Source: Curtobacterium sp. 'Ferrero' (GTDB lineage Bacteria > Actinomycetota > Actinomycetes > Actinomycetales > Microbacteriaceae). Taken from it: 44,736 nt of DNA. Below, one piece after another: positions 8,170 through 18,379 of this stretch. A program made the position numbers and the translations under genes. Location of the stretch: contig NZ_NXIA01000021.1 of the NCBI RefSeq assembly GCF_002412165.1, positions 1 through 44,736 of the forward strand. The letters run 5' to 3'. The notes below the pieces were generated by a model. The model ran no database searches and had not been told where the DNA came from. It saw only the letters and a program-made list of their open reading frames with translations. How positions within the stretch are numbered: the first letter of the stretch is position 1; each line of letters opens with the position of its first letter.

Positions 8170-9495
8170 TCAGACGCCGGTGCGCTCCGCCGCGGGGGTG
8201 CCGACCTCGAGGCGACCGTCGGTCGAGGTGAGCCGCTGCGGCTTCATGATCCACGCGACCACCGCGGCGGCGCCGAGGAGCACGCACGACAGGGCGAACG
8301 GCAGCTGCCAGCCGGAGGCGTCGATGAGTACGCCGAACACGATCGGTGAGACGACGCCGGCGATGCCGAACCCGGTGTTCATGAACCCGGAGGCGGTCCC
8401 GGACCACTGCGGCGCCACGTCCATCGGGATCGCCCAGAGGTTCGCGTTGCAGAGCTCGAGGAAGAAGAACGACAGCGCGAGCGAGACCGTGGCGACGGCG
8501 AGGCCCTGTCCGAACACGAGCGGCAGGAGGCAGAGGAGCGACCCGCCGAGGCCGACCACGAGGACGAGGCGTCGTGCGTGCCGGGTGTCGCCGCCGCGGT
8601 GGATGATGCGGTCGCTCAGCATGCCGCCGACGGTGTCGCCCACGACCCCGGCGAGGAGGACGCCGGAGGTGAACCAGGCGAACGAGCTGATCTCGAGGTC
8701 GTACGTGCTGCTGAGGAAGGTCGGGATCCAGGTGAGGAACACCCAGAGCGTCCAGCCGTAGCCGAAGTCGACGAAGGTGACGGGCAGGATCTGCTTCGCC
8801 ATCTGCCGCCACGGCACCGGTGGCCGGGTGGCGCGGGTCTCGACCGGGGGGAGCTCGGCGAGCTCGGCGCGGGTGATGCCCTTCGCCGACTCCGGACGGT
8901 CGCGGAAGAACGCGAACCAGACGATCCCCCAGACGATCGACAGCGCGGCGGTCGCGAAGAACGCCAGCCGCCAGCCGCTCAGGGCGATGAAGTAGGCCAC
9001 GAGGAGCGGGGCGAGCGCGTTGCCGAGCCGCGCTGCCGAGTGAACGACGCCCTGCGCGAAGCCGTTGCGGTCACGGGGGATCCACCGGCTCATCGCCTGC
9101 GTGGCCGACGGGAAGGCGGCGGCCTCGGACAGCCCGAGGAGCAGTCGCGCGGCGAACAGGGTCCAGAACCCGACGGCCAGCCCCGTCCAGAGCGTCGCGA
9201 CGCCCCACACGACGGTGATGACGAAGAGGGCCTTCCGCGGGCCGAACTTCTCGCTGATCGTGCCGCCGAACACCTGCAGCAGCGCGTACGGCAACGAGAA
9301 CGCGGAGACGATGAGCCCCGCCGTCGCCTCGTTGAAGCCGAACTCCTCCGTGATGTGGGGGAGCGCCGTCGAGATGTTGGTGCGGTCGATGTACGAGATC
9401 GCGTACATGAAGCAGAGGAGCAGGAGCACCTTGCCGCGGATGCGTCCACGGAACGGGGTGCCCTTCGAGGGTGCGGCCGGGGTCGCCGTCGTCAT
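8170..9495 (-). CDS. MFS transporter, anion:cation symporter (ACS)-like
   Basis: This 441-residue protein has about twelve membrane segments. The motif YAISYIDRTNISTALPHI at the first helix is typical of the ACS family of major facilitator transporters, which take up organic anions such as hexuronates, glucarate, tartrate or phthalate. SEKFGPRKAL in the 2-3 loop is the MFS signature. The substrate is not predictable and there is no catabolic gene beside it. I chose the ATG at 9495 because GAAGAGG lies about 7 nt upstream and the first helix begins near residue 22. The open frame runs on upstream through the minisatellite, but that part is low-complexity Thr/Ala/Asp and not conserved. Confidence 0.9.
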   Translation of the reverse strand: MTTATPAAPSKGTPFRGRIRGKVLLLLCFMYAISYIDRTNISTALPHITEEFGFNEATAGLIVSAFSLPYALLQVFGGTISEKFGPRKALFVITVVWGVATLWTGLAVGFWTLFAARLLLGLSEAAAFPSATQAMSRWIPRDRNGFAQGVVHSAARLGNALAPLLVAYFIALSGWRLAFFATAALSIVWGIVWFAFFRDRPESAKGITRAELAELPPVETRATRPPVPWRQMAKQILPVTFVDFGYGWTLWVFLTWIPTFLSSTYDLEISSFAWFTSGVLLAGVVGDTVGGMLSDRIIHRGGDTRHARRLVLVVGLGGSLLCLLPLVFGQGLAVATVSLALSFFFLELCNANLWAIPMDVAPQWSGTASGFMNTGFGIAGVVSPIVFGVLIDASGWQLPFALSCVLLGAAAVVAWIMKPQRLTSTDGRLEVGTPAAERTGV

Positions 9496-9550
9496 GGTGC
9501 CTCTTCGGGGGAGTGGGGGGTGGGGAGTGGTCGGGAGCTGAACGGATCGG

Positions 9551-9556
9551 AGGCTA
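9551..9556 (-). promoter_or_regulatory. Candidate -10 box for the MFS gene
   Basis: TAGCCT on the minus strand would give a leader of about 45-50 nt with a ribosome binding site. No convincing -35 is seen. Confidence 0.3.
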
Positions 9557-9640
9557 CGGCGCGTCACTATCAGCTGGCTTCGAGCGCGCTTGCGGCGAAC
9601 AGTACGCCGCCGGGGCCCCGGTGGCGCGGGGCCACGGGTT

Positions 9641-9838
9641 GCTGCGTCGTCCGTGGTCGCGGCAGTCGCGGCCGCTGCGCCGTCCGTGGTGGCGATGGTC
9701 GCGGCCGTTGCGTCGTCGGTGGTGGCGATGGTCGCGGCCGTTGCGTCGTCCGTGGTGGCGATGGTCGCGGCCGTTGCGTCGTCCGTGGTCGCGATGGTCG
9801 CGGCCGCTGCGTTGTCAGTGGTCGCGACTACCGTTGGG
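9641..9838. repeat. 33-bp minisatellite upstream of uvrB
   Basis: Five 33-bp units (9641-9673, 9674-9706, 9707-9739, 9740-9772, 9773-9805) plus one degenerate unit (9806-9838) lie head to tail. Each is near GTTGCGTCGTCCGTGG followed by TGGCGATGGTCGCGGCC, with only a few differences. The last unit diverges at its 3' end, where TACCGT forms the uvrB -10 box. The 33-bp period leaves a frame open on both strands and produces misleading extensions of uvrB and of the MFS gene. This array fills most of the divergent MFS/uvrB gap (9496-9841). Confidence 0.92.
9829..9834 (+). promoter_or_regulatory. -10 box of uvrB (leaderless)
   Basis: TACCGT ends 7 nt before the ATG at 9842. It lies in the last, degenerate unit of the 33-bp array, so any -35 region and upstream control would fall in repeat DNA. 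Confidence 0.55.
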
Positions 9839-9841
9839 GGC

Positions 9842-11926
9842 ATGGCAGTCGACATCGAGCCCACGCGGGCGGTGCGCCCGTTCGAGGTGATCAGCGAGTA
9901 CTCCCCGAGCGGTGACCAGCCTGCGGCGATCGCGGAGCTGGCCGGACGCATCAACGCCGGCGAGACCGACGTGGTGCTGCTCGGCGCGACGGGTACCGGC
10001 AAGTCGGCGACGACGGCGTGGCTCATCGAGCAGGTGCAGCGGCCGACGCTCGTGCTCGCCCACAACAAGACCCTCGCCGCGCAGCTGGCGAACGAGTTCC
10101 GCGGGCTCCTGCCGAACAACGCGGTCGAGTACTTCGTCTCCTACTACGACTACTACCAGCCCGAGGCGTACGTCCCGCAGACGGACACCTTCATCGAGAA
10201 GGACTCGTCCGTCAACGCCGAGGTCGAGCGCCTCCGGCACTCCACGACGAACTCGCTGCTCAGCCGCCGCGACGTCGTGGTCGTCTCGACGGTCTCGTGC
10301 ATCTACGGCCTCGGCACGCCGGAGCAGTACATGAACGCCTCGGTGGCGCTGCACGTCGGCCAGACGATCTCGCGCGACCAGCTCGTGCGCCGGTTCGTGG
10401 CGATGCAGTACCAGCGCAACGACGTCGACTTCGCCCGCGGCACGTTCCGGGTCCGCGGCGACACCATCGAGATCATCCCGATGTACGAAGAGCACGCGAT
10501 CCGCATCGAGATGTTCGGCGACGAGGTCGAGGCGCTGTCCTCACTCCACCCGCTCACCGGCTCGGTGATCGAGGACCTGCCCGCCGTGTCGATCTTCCCG
10601 GCGTCGCACTACGTCGCCGACACCGACGTCATGCACCGCGCGATCGCCGACATCAAGGTCGAGCTCGCCGAGCGCCTGGCCGAGCTCGAGGGGCAGGGCA
10701 AGCTGCTCGAGGCCCAGCGGCTCCGGATGCGGACGACGTTCGACATCGAGATGATGGAGCAGATCGGCTTCTGCTCCGGCATCGAGAACTACTCCCGGCA
10801 CATGGACGGCCGCCAGGCGGGCGAGGCGCCGCACTGCCTGCTCGACTACTTCCCCGACGACTTCCTCATCGTCATCGACGAGTCGCACGTCACGGTCCCG
10901 CAGATCGGTGCGATGTACGAGGGCGACGCCTCCCGCAAGCGCACCCTGGTCGAGCACGGCTTCCGGCTCCCGAGCGCCCTCGACAACCGCCCGCTGACGT
11001 GGGAGGAGTTCCTCGAGCGGGCGGGGCAGAAGGTCTACCTGTCCGCCACGCCGGGGCGCTACGAGCTCGGTGTCACGGACAGCGTGGTCGAGCAGATCAT
11101 CCGCCCGACCGGCCTGGTCGACCCCGAGATCGTGGTGAAGCCGAGCGACGGCCAGATCGACGACCTACTCGAGGAGATCAAGCAGCGCGTCGAGAAGGAC
11201 GAGCGCGTCCTCGTGACCACGCTGACCAAGCGCATGGCCGAGGAGCTCACGGACTTCCTCGGCAACGCCGGGGTCCGCGTGCGGTACCTCCACTCCGACG
11301 TCGACACGCTGAAGCGCGTGGAGCTCCTGACCGAGCTGCGGCAGGGCGTCTACGACGTGCTCGTCGGCATCAACCTCCTGCGTGAGGGGCTCGACCTGCC
11401 GGAGGTCTCGCTCGTGGCGATCCTCGACGCCGACAAGGAGGGCTTCCTCCGCTCCTCGACGTCGCTGATCCAGACGATCGGTCGCGCCGCCCGCAACGTC
11501 TCGGGTCAGGTCCTCATGTACGCCGACACCATGACGGACTCGATGCGGAACGCCATCGAGGAGACCGACCGTCGTCGCGAGAAGCAGGTCGCCTACAACC
11601 TGGAGCACGGCATCGACCCGCAGCCGCTGCGCAAGAAGATCGCCGACATCACCGAGGTGCTCGCCCGCGAGAACGACGACACCAAGGCCCTGCTCGAGGG
11701 TCGTGCGGGCGCGGACGGTCGGCGTGCGCCGACGCCGAACCTGCGGCGCGAGGGCATCGCGGGCGAGGGTGCGACCCAGCTCGAGGCGACGATCGCGGAC
11801 CTCAACGACCAGATGCTGCAGGCCGCTGCGGAGCTGAAGTTCGAGTTGGCCGCGCGTCTCCGCGACGAGGTGCAGGACCTGAAGAAGGCCCTGCGGCAGA
11901 TGGAGTCCGCCGGGCACGTGCGCTGA
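9842..11926 (+). CDS. uvrB: Excinuclease ABC subunit B
   Basis: This 694-residue helicase-like protein of nucleotide excision repair receives damaged DNA from UvrA and recruits UvrC. In order: Walker A GATGTGKS (residues 48-55), the damage-verifying beta-hairpin region [13 protein letters not shown] (near residue 100), the DESH box, helicase motifs V and VI (QTIGRAARN), and a C-terminal UVR domain ([23 protein letters not shown]) that binds UvrC. The length is normal. The frame is open far upstream, but the family begins at [18 protein letters not shown] and a leaderless -10 box precedes it. The upstream open frame is translated minisatellite. uvrA and uvrC follow on the same strand. Confidence 0.98.
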   Translation: MAVDIEPTRAVRPFEVISEYSPSGDQPAAIAELAGRINAGETDVVLLGATGTGKSATTAWLIEQVQRPTLVLAHNKTLAAQLANEFRGLLPNNAVEYFVSYYDYYQPEAYVPQTDTFIEKDSSVNAEVERLRHSTTNSLLSRRDVVVVSTVSCIYGLGTPEQYMNASVALHVGQTISRDQLVRRFVAMQYQRNDVDFARGTFRVRGDTIEIIPMYEEHAIRIEMFGDEVEALSSLHPLTGSVIEDLPAVSIFPASHYVADTDVMHRAIADIKVELAERLAELEGQGKLLEAQRLRMRTTFDIEMMEQIGFCSGIENYSRHMDGRQAGEAPHCLLDYFPDDFLIVIDESHVTVPQIGAMYEGDASRKRTLVEHGFRLPSALDNRPLTWEEFLERAGQKVYLSATPGRYELGVTDSVVEQIIRPTGLVDPEIVVKPSDGQIDDLLEEIKQRVEKDERVLVTTLTKRMAEELTDFLGNAGVRVRYLHSDVDTLKRVELLTELRQGVYDVLVGINLLREGLDLPEVSLVAILDADKEGFLRSSTSLIQTIGRAARNVSGQVLMYADTMTDSMRNAIEETDRRREKQVAYNLEHGIDPQPLRKKIADITEVLARENDDTKALLEGRAGADGRRAPTPNLRREGIAGEGATQLEATIADLNDQMLQAAAELKFELAARLRDEVQDLKKALRQMESAGHVR

Positions 11927-12020
11927 CGCCAGGGGTCGTGTCCGGTCACGCCCGGGACCGCGTTCGCTCTCGACGCACTCGGGTGACGGCCCCGGACCGG
12001 CGAATGTCAGACCCGCTTCG

Positions 12021-12026
12021 TAGAAT
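12021..12026 (+). promoter_or_regulatory. -10 box of uvrA (leaderless or nearly so)
   Basis: TAGAAT ends 8 nt before the ATG at 12035, and no ribosome binding site is visible. I looked for an SOS box in the 108-bp uvrB-uvrA gap and saw no clear mycobacterial-type one. Confidence 0.6.
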
Positions 12027-12034
12027 CGTCGGCG

Positions 12035-15000
12035 ATGACCATCACCTCTGACCGCGGTACCGCGCCCCCTGGCCGGAACGCCTTCGGCGAGCCTGCCGAC
12101 CTCCACATCCCGGGCGGCACGGCGCCGCACAGCTCCCCGACCCCGAGTGGCACGACGCCGAGCAGCACCACGCTCAGCGTCCGGGGCGCGCGCGTGCACA
12201 ACCTCCGCGACGTCGACCTCGAGATCCCGCGGGACTCGCTCGTCGTCTTCACGGGGCTCTCCGGGTCCGGCAAGTCGTCCCTCGCGTTCGACACGATCTT
12301 CGCCGAGGGCCAGCGCCGCTACGTCGAGTCCCTGTCCGCGTACGCGCGGCAGTTCCTCGGCCAGGTGGACCGGCCGGACGTCGACTTCATCGAGGGGCTC
12401 TCGCCCGCGGTGTCGATCGACCAGAAGTCGACCAACCGCAACCCGCGGTCGACGGTCGGCACCATCACCGAGGTGTACGACTACATGCGGCTCCTCTGGG
12501 CGCGCATCGGCATCCCGCACTGCCCCGTGTGCGGCGAGGTGATCAGCAAGCAGACCGTGCAGCAGATCGCCGACCAGCTGATGGAGTTCGAGTCGGGCAC
12601 GCGGTTCCAGGTCCTCGCCCCCGTCGTCTCGAAGAAGAAGGGCGAGTTCGTCGACCTCTTCCAGGAGCTCGCGGCCTCCGGCTACGCTCGGGCGATCGTC
12701 GACGGCGAGCGGGTCCAGCTGAGCGATCCGCCCAAGCTGAAGAAGCAGGTCAAGCACGACATCTCGGTCATCGTCGACCGGCTCGTCGCCAACGACGACA
12801 TCCTCGGGCGGCTCACCGACTCGCTCGAGACGGCGCTCCGCCTGACGGGCGGCACGGTGGCGATCGACCTGGTCGACCACGAGGGGCCGGGGGCGGTCCG
12901 CACCTACTCCGAGAACCTCTCGTGCCCGAACAACCACCCGCTGGCGCTCACCGAGATCGAACCGCGGACGTTCTCGTTCAACGCGCCGTTCGGGGCCTGC
13001 CCGGAGTGCTCGGGCCTCGGCACGCGCATGTCGGTCGACCCCGACCTGGTGCTCGGCGATCCGGAGGCGTCGCTCGCCGACGGCGTCCTGCTCCCGTGGA
13101 CCGGCACGAGCGGGCTGTACTCCTACTTCGAGAAGCTGCTCGCCGGGCTCGGGAAGGACCTCGGGTTCTCGCTGGACACCCCGTGGAACCAGCTCGACCC
13201 GAAGGTCCAGGCGGCGATCCTCACCGGCAAGGACTTCCAGGTGTCGGTCTCGTGGCGCAACCGGTTCGGCCGCGAGATGCGGTACACGAGCGGCTTCGAG
13301 GGCGTGATGCCCTACATCGAGCGCAAGTTCGCCGAGGCCGAGTCCGACTCGCAGCGTCAGCGGTTCCAGGGCTACCTGCGTGAGGTCCCCTGCCCGGTCT
13401 GCGACGGCACCCGGCTCAAGCCGGAGGTGCTCGCGGTCACGGTCGACGGCCGGAGCATCGCCGACGTCACGGAGATGTCGCTGGACGACGCCTACGGGTG
13501 CATGGAGGACCTGACCCTCACCGAGCGCGAGGCCCACATCGCTGCCGCGGTCCTGCGCGAGATCCGGGCGCGCCTGGAGTTCCTGCTCGAGGTCGGGCTG
13601 AACTACCTGACGCTCGCGCGTGGCGCGGGCGGGCTCTCCGGCGGCGAGGCGCAGCGCATCCGGCTCGCAACCCAGATCGGCTCCGGCCTCACCGGCGTGC
13701 TCTACGTCCTCGACGAGCCGAGCATCGGGCTGCACCAGCGCGACAACCGGCGGCTGATCGACACGCTCGTCAAGCTCAAGAACCTCGGCAACACGCTCAT
13801 CGTCGTCGAGCACGACGAGGACACGATCCGCACCGCCGACTGGGTCGTCGACATCGGCCCCGGCGCCGGCGTCAACGGCGGGCACGTGGTGCACTCCGGC
13901 TCGTACGACGGCATCATCGCGAACCGGGAGTCGATCACCGGTGACTACCTCGCCGGTCGTCGCGCGATCGAGGTCCCGGCCGAGCGGCGGAAGGCGAACC
14001 CGAAGCGCGTCATCAGCGTGCAGGGCGCACGGGCGAACAACCTCAAGGAGATCGACGTCGACTTCCCGCTCGGCGTGTTCACGGCCGTGACGGGGGTGAG
14101 CGGTTCGGGCAAGTCCACGCTCGTCAACGACATCCTCTACAAGGTGCTCGCGAACCAGCTCAACGGGGCGCGGCACATCGCCGGCAAGCACACCCGCGTC
14201 AAGGGCCTCGACCAGCTCGACAAGGTCGTGCACGTCGACCAGGCTCCGATCGGCCGCACCCCGCGGTCGAACCCTGCGACCTACACGGGCGTGTTCGACC
14301 GGATCCGGCAGCTGTTCGCCGAGACGCCCGAGGCGAAGGCCCGCGGCTACCAGCCCGGTCGCTTCAGCTTCAACGTGAAGGGCGGGCGCTGCGAGAACTG
14401 CTCGGGCGACGGCACGATCAAGATCGAGATGAACTTCCTGCCCGACGTCTACGTCGCGTGCGAGGTCTGCGGCGGGGCGCGGTACAACCGCGAGACACTG
14501 CAGGTCCACTACAAGGGCAAGGACATCTCCGAGGTCCTCGACATGCCGATCAGCGAGGCGGCCGATTTCTTCGAGCCGATCTCGGCGATCCACCGGTACA
14601 TGAAGACCCTCGTCGACGTCGGGCTCGGCTACGTCCGGCTCGGGCAGAGCGCCACCACGCTCTCCGGCGGCGAGGCGCAGCGCGTCAAGCTCGCGACCGA
14701 GCTGCAGCGCCGGTCCACCGGCCGCACCGTGTACGTGCTCGACGAGCCCACCACGGGTCTGCACTTCGAGGACGTCCGGAAGCTGCTCCTCGTGCTGCAG
14801 GGCCTGGTCGACAAGGGCAACACCGTCATCACGATCGAGCACAACCTCGACGTCATCAAGTCCGCTGACTGGCTCATCGACATGGGGCCGGAGGGCGGTG
14901 CCGGCGGCGGGACGGTCCTCGCAACGGGTACGCCCGAGCACGTGGCCGACGTGCCCGAGAGCCACACGGGAGTGTTCCTCCGCGAGATCTTCGACGCACA

Positions 15001-15130
15001 GGACGCCCGGGTCGGCAAGGAGCAGGCCGTCGGCGCGCGCACGGCGGGCGGCTCCGCGCGCTCCGGTGCGAAGGCCAGCGCGGGTGCGAAGAACGGAGCC
15101 GGGTCGAAGCAGAAGGCGGGTGCGCAGTAG
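12035..15130 (+). CDS. uvrA: Excinuclease ABC subunit A
   Basis: This 1031-residue protein is the damage-sensing ATPase of nucleotide excision repair, a dimer with two ABC modules. The first P-loop is [14 protein letters not shown] and the second [15 protein letters not shown]. Signatures are [16 protein letters not shown] and [15 protein letters not shown]. Zinc-binding Cys pairs appear as CPVCGEV, CPECSG, CPVCDG and CENCSG...CEVCGG. It is longer than the usual 940-970 residues. About 47 extra N-terminal Pro/Thr/Ser-rich residues precede [11 protein letters not shown], and the last 40 or so are an Ala/Gly/Lys-rich tail. The start is supported by the -10 box. The uvrC GTG follows the stop with no gap, so the two are cotranslated. 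Confidence 0.98.
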   Translation: MTITSDRGTAPPGRNAFGEPADLHIPGGTAPHSSPTPSGTTPSSTTLSVRGARVHNLRDVDLEIPRDSLVVFTGLSGSGKSSLAFDTIFAEGQRRYVESLSAYARQFLGQVDRPDVDFIEGLSPAVSIDQKSTNRNPRSTVGTITEVYDYMRLLWARIGIPHCPVCGEVISKQTVQQIADQLMEFESGTRFQVLAPVVSKKKGEFVDLFQELAASGYARAIVDGERVQLSDPPKLKKQVKHDISVIVDRLVANDDILGRLTDSLETALRLTGGTVAIDLVDHEGPGAVRTYSENLSCPNNHPLALTEIEPRTFSFNAPFGACPECSGLGTRMSVDPDLVLGDPEASLADGVLLPWTGTSGLYSYFEKLLAGLGKDLGFSLDTPWNQLDPKVQAAILTGKDFQVSVSWRNRFGREMRYTSGFEGVMPYIERKFAEAESDSQRQRFQGYLREVPCPVCDGTRLKPEVLAVTVDGRSIADVTEMSLDDAYGCMEDLTLTEREAHIAAAVLREIRARLEFLLEVGLNYLTLARGAGGLSGGEAQRIRLATQIGSGLTGVLYVLDEPSIGLHQRDNRRLIDTLVKLKNLGNTLIVVEHDEDTIRTADWVVDIGPGAGVNGGHVVHSGSYDGIIANRESITGDYLAGRRAIEVPAERRKANPKRVISVQGARANNLKEIDVDFPLGVFTAVTGVSGSGKSTLVNDILYKVLANQLNGARHIAGKHTRVKGLDQLDKVVHVDQAPIGRTPRSNPATYTGVFDRIRQLFAETPEAKARGYQPGRFSFNVKGGRCENCSGDGTIKIEMNFLPDVYVACEVCGGARYNRETLQVHYKGKDISEVLDMPISEAADFFEPISAIHRYMKTLVDVGLGYVRLGQSATTLSGGEAQRVKLATELQRRSTGRTVYVLDEPTTGLHFEDVRKLLLVLQGLVDKGNTVITIEHNLDVIKSADWLIDMGPEGGAGGGTVLATGTPEHVADVPESHTGVFLREIFDAQDARVGKEQAVGARTAGGSARSGAKASAGAKNGAGSKQKAGAQ

Positions 15131-17194
15131 GTGGCGGACACCGTTCCGTGGCGTCCGAAGGCCGGGGAGATCCCGACCGATCCCGGCGTCTACCGCTGGC
15201 GTGACGAGAACGGCCGGGTGCTCTACGTCGGCAAGGCGAAGAACCTCCGCGCCCGGCTGAGCAACTACTTCGCGCCCCTCCCGACGCTGCACGAACGGAC
15301 CCGGCGCATGGTCCTCACGGCACGCAGTGTCGAGTGGACGACGGTCGGGTCGGAGATCGAGGCGCTGCAGCTCGAGTACACCTGGATCAAGGAGTTCGAC
15401 CCGCCGTTCAACGTCAAGTTCCGCGACGACAAGTCCTACCCGTACATGGCGATCACGATGGCGGACGAGGCGCCGCGGGTGATGGTCACACGGAACCGGA
15501 AGATCAAGGGCGCGAAGTACTTCGGCCCGTACCCGAAGATCTGGGCGGTGCACGACACCATCGACCTGATGATCAAGGTGTTCCCGATCCGCACCTGCTC
15601 GGACTCGTCGTACAAGCGGGCGATGCAGACGGGCAAGCCGTGCTTCCCCGGGCAGATCGGCAAGTGCGGCGGGCCGTGCTCGCAGCGCGTGACGATCGAG
15701 GAGCACCGGGCGCTCGTCGAGGAGTTCGTGCGCTTCATGTCGAGCTACGACCGACGGGTGATCACGCAGCTCCGGCAGCGCATGGCGGCCTCGGCCGACG
15801 CGATGCAGTACGAGCAGGCCGCTCGCTTCCGGGACCAGGTCGAGGCGCTCGAAGCGGTGCTCGAGAAGAGCGCCGTGGTGCTGCGCGACAGCGTCGACCT
15901 CGACCTGTTCGGCATCGCCGAGGACGAGCTCGCCGCCGCCGTGCAGCTCTTCTCCGTCCGCGGTGGCCGCATCCGCGGTGTGCGTGGGTGGGTCGTCGAC
16001 AAGGAGCTCGACATCGCCACGGGCGACCTCGTCGAGCAGATCGTCCAGGGCAACTACGCGAGCGGTGACGAGCCCCCGCGCGAGGTCGTCGTGCCGGAGC
16101 TCCCCGAGGACGCGGAGGCGCTGCAGCAGTGGCTGAGCGAGCGTCGCGGCGGGCGGGGCACGAAGCTCAGCACCGCGCAGCGCGGCGACCGGGCCGGCCT
16201 CGCGCGCACCGCGAAGCAGAACGCCGCGCAGGCGCTCATGCTCTACAAGACGAAGCGCTCCGCCGACTACACGACGCGGTCGGCCGCGCTCGCGGACATC
16301 CAGGAGGCCCTGGGCATGTCCGAGGCGCCGCTGCGCATGGAGTGCTACGACATCTCGCACCTGCAGGGCACGAACGTCGTCGCCTCGATGGTCGTCTTCG
16401 AGGACGGCCTGCCGCGCAAGGACCAGTACCGCCGGTACACGATCGCCGAGACGACCGACGACACCGACAGCATGCACCAGGTGCTCACGCGGCGTCTGGC
16501 CCGGCTCGACGAGGACGCGGCGGTGCCCGACGTCCCGGACGTCACGTCGGACGAGGTCGTCGAGGGGTCGAAGCCGACCAAGCGCTTCGCCTACCGACCG
16601 CAGCTGCTCATCGTGGACGGAGGGCAGCCGCAGGTGCAGGCGGCGAAGCGGGCCATGGACGAGGCGGGCGTGCACGACATCGCGCTCGTGGGCATCGCCA
16701 AGCGGCTCGAGGAGCTGTGGCTGCCGGACGACGACTTCCCGGTGATCCTGCCGCGCAACTCCGAGGCGCTCTTCCTGATCCAGCGCATCCGCGACGAGGC
16801 GCACCGGTTCGCGATCACCCACCAGCGCACACGACGCAAGCGGGACGTCCGATCGCAGCTGTCCGAGATCCCCGGCCTCGGACCGTCCCGGGTCGCGGCG
16901 CTGCTGAAGCACTTCGGGTCGGTCGCCCGCCTCCGCGCCGCCACCGCCGAGGAGATCGGTGTGGTGCCGGGGATCGGACCCGCGACCGCCGCGGCCGTCG
17001 TCGCCAAGCTCGCCCAGCAGCCGGCGAGCCCGGCGAGCCCAGCGAGCCCGACCAGCCCAGCGAGTCCGACCAGCGTGGCGGGCCCGACCAGCGCGGCGAG
17101 CCCGACCAGCGCGGCGGGCCCGGCCGACCCGGGGAGCCCGGCCGAGGCGATCCGGGTGCCGGACCCGCGGAACGACGGGCCGGAGCTGCCCTGA
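15131..17194 (+). CDS. uvrC: Excinuclease ABC subunit C
   Basis: This 687-residue protein makes both incisions flanking a lesion. The GIY-YIG nuclease domain is at residues 14-95 ([27 protein letters not shown]). A UVR UvrB-binding motif follows near residue 205-245, then the RNase H-like second nuclease ([12 protein letters not shown] and [13 protein letters not shown]). Two helix-hairpin-helix motifs ([21 protein letters not shown] and [16 protein letters not shown]) close the conserved part. After residue 633 comes a disordered Pro/Ser/Thr/Ala tail from a GC-rich imperfect 9/15-bp repeat. GTG at 15131 abuts the uvrA stop. Confidence 0.98.
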   Translation: MADTVPWRPKAGEIPTDPGVYRWRDENGRVLYVGKAKNLRARLSNYFAPLPTLHERTRRMVLTARSVEWTTVGSEIEALQLEYTWIKEFDPPFNVKFRDDKSYPYMAITMADEAPRVMVTRNRKIKGAKYFGPYPKIWAVHDTIDLMIKVFPIRTCSDSSYKRAMQTGKPCFPGQIGKCGGPCSQRVTIEEHRALVEEFVRFMSSYDRRVITQLRQRMAASADAMQYEQAARFRDQVEALEAVLEKSAVVLRDSVDLDLFGIAEDELAAAVQLFSVRGGRIRGVRGWVVDKELDIATGDLVEQIVQGNYASGDEPPREVVVPELPEDAEALQQWLSERRGGRGTKLSTAQRGDRAGLARTAKQNAAQALMLYKTKRSADYTTRSAALADIQEALGMSEAPLRMECYDISHLQGTNVVASMVVFEDGLPRKDQYRRYTIAETTDDTDSMHQVLTRRLARLDEDAAVPDVPDVTSDEVVEGSKPTKRFAYRPQLLIVDGGQPQVQAAKRAMDEAGVHDIALVGIAKRLEELWLPDDDFPVILPRNSEALFLIQRIRDEAHRFAITHQRTRRKRDVRSQLSEIPGLGPSRVAALLKHFGSVARLRAATAEEIGVVPGIGPATAAAVVAKLAQQPASPASPASPTSPASPTSVAGPTSAASPTSAAGPADPGSPAEAIRVPDPRNDGPELP
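17029..17145 (+). repeat. Low-complexity coding repeat in the uvrC tail
   Basis: Imperfect repeats of GCGAGCCCG and GCGAGCCCGACCAGC encode [16 protein letters not shown] residues. They lie after the last helix-hairpin-helix, where the family normally ends, so they are unlikely to affect catalysis. Confidence 0.8.
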
Positions 17195-17207
17195 GCACGC
17201 GGCCCGC

Positions 17208-17224
17208 GCCTCCCGACCGTCCTG
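17208..17224. repeat. Half copy of the palindromic element
   Basis: GCGCCTCCCGACCGTCC matches only the right arm of the recurring palindrome, 14 bp after the uvrC stop. The left arm is missing, so it cannot form the usual hairpin. It may be a decayed copy. Confidence 0.5.
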
Positions 17225-17228
17225 GCGA

Positions 17229-17234
17229 TAGCCT
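17229..17234 (+). promoter_or_regulatory. Candidate -10 box for rapZ-whiA
   Basis: TAGCCT at 17229-17234 would start a transcript near 17241 and give rapZ a leader of about 145 nt. The leader contains an ACGACAC-type microsatellite (about 17308-17347). Confidence 0.45.
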
Positions 17235-17385
17235 GGACCCTGCCGGTACCGCACCGGGCCGCGCCGATCAGGACCGACCCGGCTCCCCACCGCTGGCACC
17301 GAACGTCACTCACGACGCACACGACACGCACGACACACGACACGATCCGGCGCGCCCGGGCCGCCACGACGGAGCCTCCTCCCAG

Positions 17386-18303
17386 ATGACAGACAGCGCA
17401 GCAGACCCCGGAACCGAGTCGTCCGGCCACACACCCCAGCAGCACGACATCCTCATCGTCACGGGCTTGTCCGGCGCTGGGCGGTCCACGGTGGGCAAGG
17501 CCCTCGAGGACCTCGGGTGGTACGTCGTGGACAACCTCCCGACGCAGATGCTCGGTCCGCTCACCGAACTCGCCGAACGCGCCGGGGAGAAGATCCCGAA
17601 GATCGCCACCGTGGTCGACGTGCGTGGCGGACGGTTCTTCACCGATCCGGAGCAGGCGGTCGAGCAGGTGCGGTCCACGACGTCGGCGCGGGTCCGGGTG
17701 CTCTTCCTCGAGGCCACCGACGCCGTGCTCGTCCGGCGGTTCGAGCAGGTGCGCCGCCCGCACCCGCTCCAGGGCGACGGCACGCTCCTCGACGGCATCG
17801 GACGCGAGCGCGAGCGGCTGTCCGGCCTGCGCGAGGCGTCGGACACCGTCATCGACACCTCCGACCTGAACATCCACCAGCTGGCGAACACCGTCACCGA
17901 GCAGTTCGCCGACGACCACTTCGTGGGCGTGCAGGTCACCCTGATGAGCTTCGGGTTCAAGTACGGGCTGCCCGCCGACGCCGACATGGTGGCCGACGTG
18001 CGGTTCCTCCCGAACCCCTACTGGGTGCCGGAACTCCGGGCCCACACGGGCCTCGAGACCCCGGTCTCCGACTACGTGCTCTCCCAGCCCGGAGCACGGT
18101 CGTTCGTCGAGCGCTACGCCGACGTCCTCGAGCCGGTCTTCGAGGGGTACCAGCGCGAGAACAAAAGACACGCTACGATCGCCATCGGCTGTACCGGCGG
18201 GAAGCACCGTTCGGTCGCCATCGTCGCCGAGCTGGCGAGTCTCCTCCGCGGGATGCCCAGCGTCGCCGTGCGTGTGAAGAACCGAGATCTCGGCCGGGAG
18301 TGA
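17386..18303 (+). CDS. rapZ: RNase adapter RapZ / YvcJ-type nucleotide-binding protein
   Basis: This 305-residue protein has the RapZ P-loop domain followed by the conserved C-terminal domain with [17 protein letters not shown]. In E. coli RapZ controls GlmS synthesis through small RNAs. In Gram-positives the orthologue YvcJ binds nucleotides and its role is less clear. The Walker A is GLSGAGRST (residues 27-35), with Arg where most P-loops have Lys; as far as I recall this substitution is usual in actinobacterial orthologues. I chose the ATG at 17386 (MTDSAADPG) because GGAG lies upstream and the conserved domain begins about 20 residues later. whiA follows after 76 nt, with no yvcK between. 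Confidence 0.92.
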   Translation: MTDSAADPGTESSGHTPQQHDILIVTGLSGAGRSTVGKALEDLGWYVVDNLPTQMLGPLTELAERAGEKIPKIATVVDVRGGRFFTDPEQAVEQVRSTTSARVRVLFLEATDAVLVRRFEQVRRPHPLQGDGTLLDGIGRERERLSGLREASDTVIDTSDLNIHQLANTVTEQFADDHFVGVQVTLMSFGFKYGLPADADMVADVRFLPNPYWVPELRAHTGLETPVSDYVLSQPGARSFVERYADVLEPVFEGYQRENKRHATIAIGCTGGKHRSVAIVAELASLLRGMPSVAVRVKNRDLGRE

Positions 18304-18366
18304 CCGTCCCTCCGGCCGCTCCCCACGCGAGCGCCGCCGGACCGTGGAGCCCCACCGAGAAAACGT

Positions 18367-18372
18367 TAGGAA
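18367..18372 (+). promoter_or_regulatory. Possible whiA -10 box, or ribosome binding site
   Basis: TAGGAA ends 7 nt before the whiA GTG at 18380, the leaderless distance seen elsewhere here. The same bases include AGGA at a spacing that could serve as a Shine-Dalgarno, so the two readings cannot be separated by eye. Confidence 0.4.
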
Positions 18373-18379
18373 TGATGCT

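Noticed and set aside
9641..9838. The 33-bp repeats as a CRISPR array
   Set aside because: Units are directly abutted with no unique spacers, and no cas gene is in the window.
9590..9841. An 84-residue N-terminal extension of UvrB
   Set aside because: It is translated minisatellite (Ala/Val repeats) and is absent from the UvrB family. The leaderless -10 box sits directly before the normal start.
11165..17299. A 2044-codon open frame on the minus strand across uvrB, uvrA, uvrC and rapZ
   Set aside because: It mirrors three confidently identified genes, is Arg/Asp/Leu-rich without any domain, and is expected from third-position G/C bias in very GC-rich DNA.
17412..17490. RapZ Walker A with Arg instead of Lys (GLSGAGRST) as an inactivated P-loop
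   Set aside because: As far as I recall, actinobacterial RapZ orthologues generally have Arg here, so it is a lineage feature and not damage to this copy.
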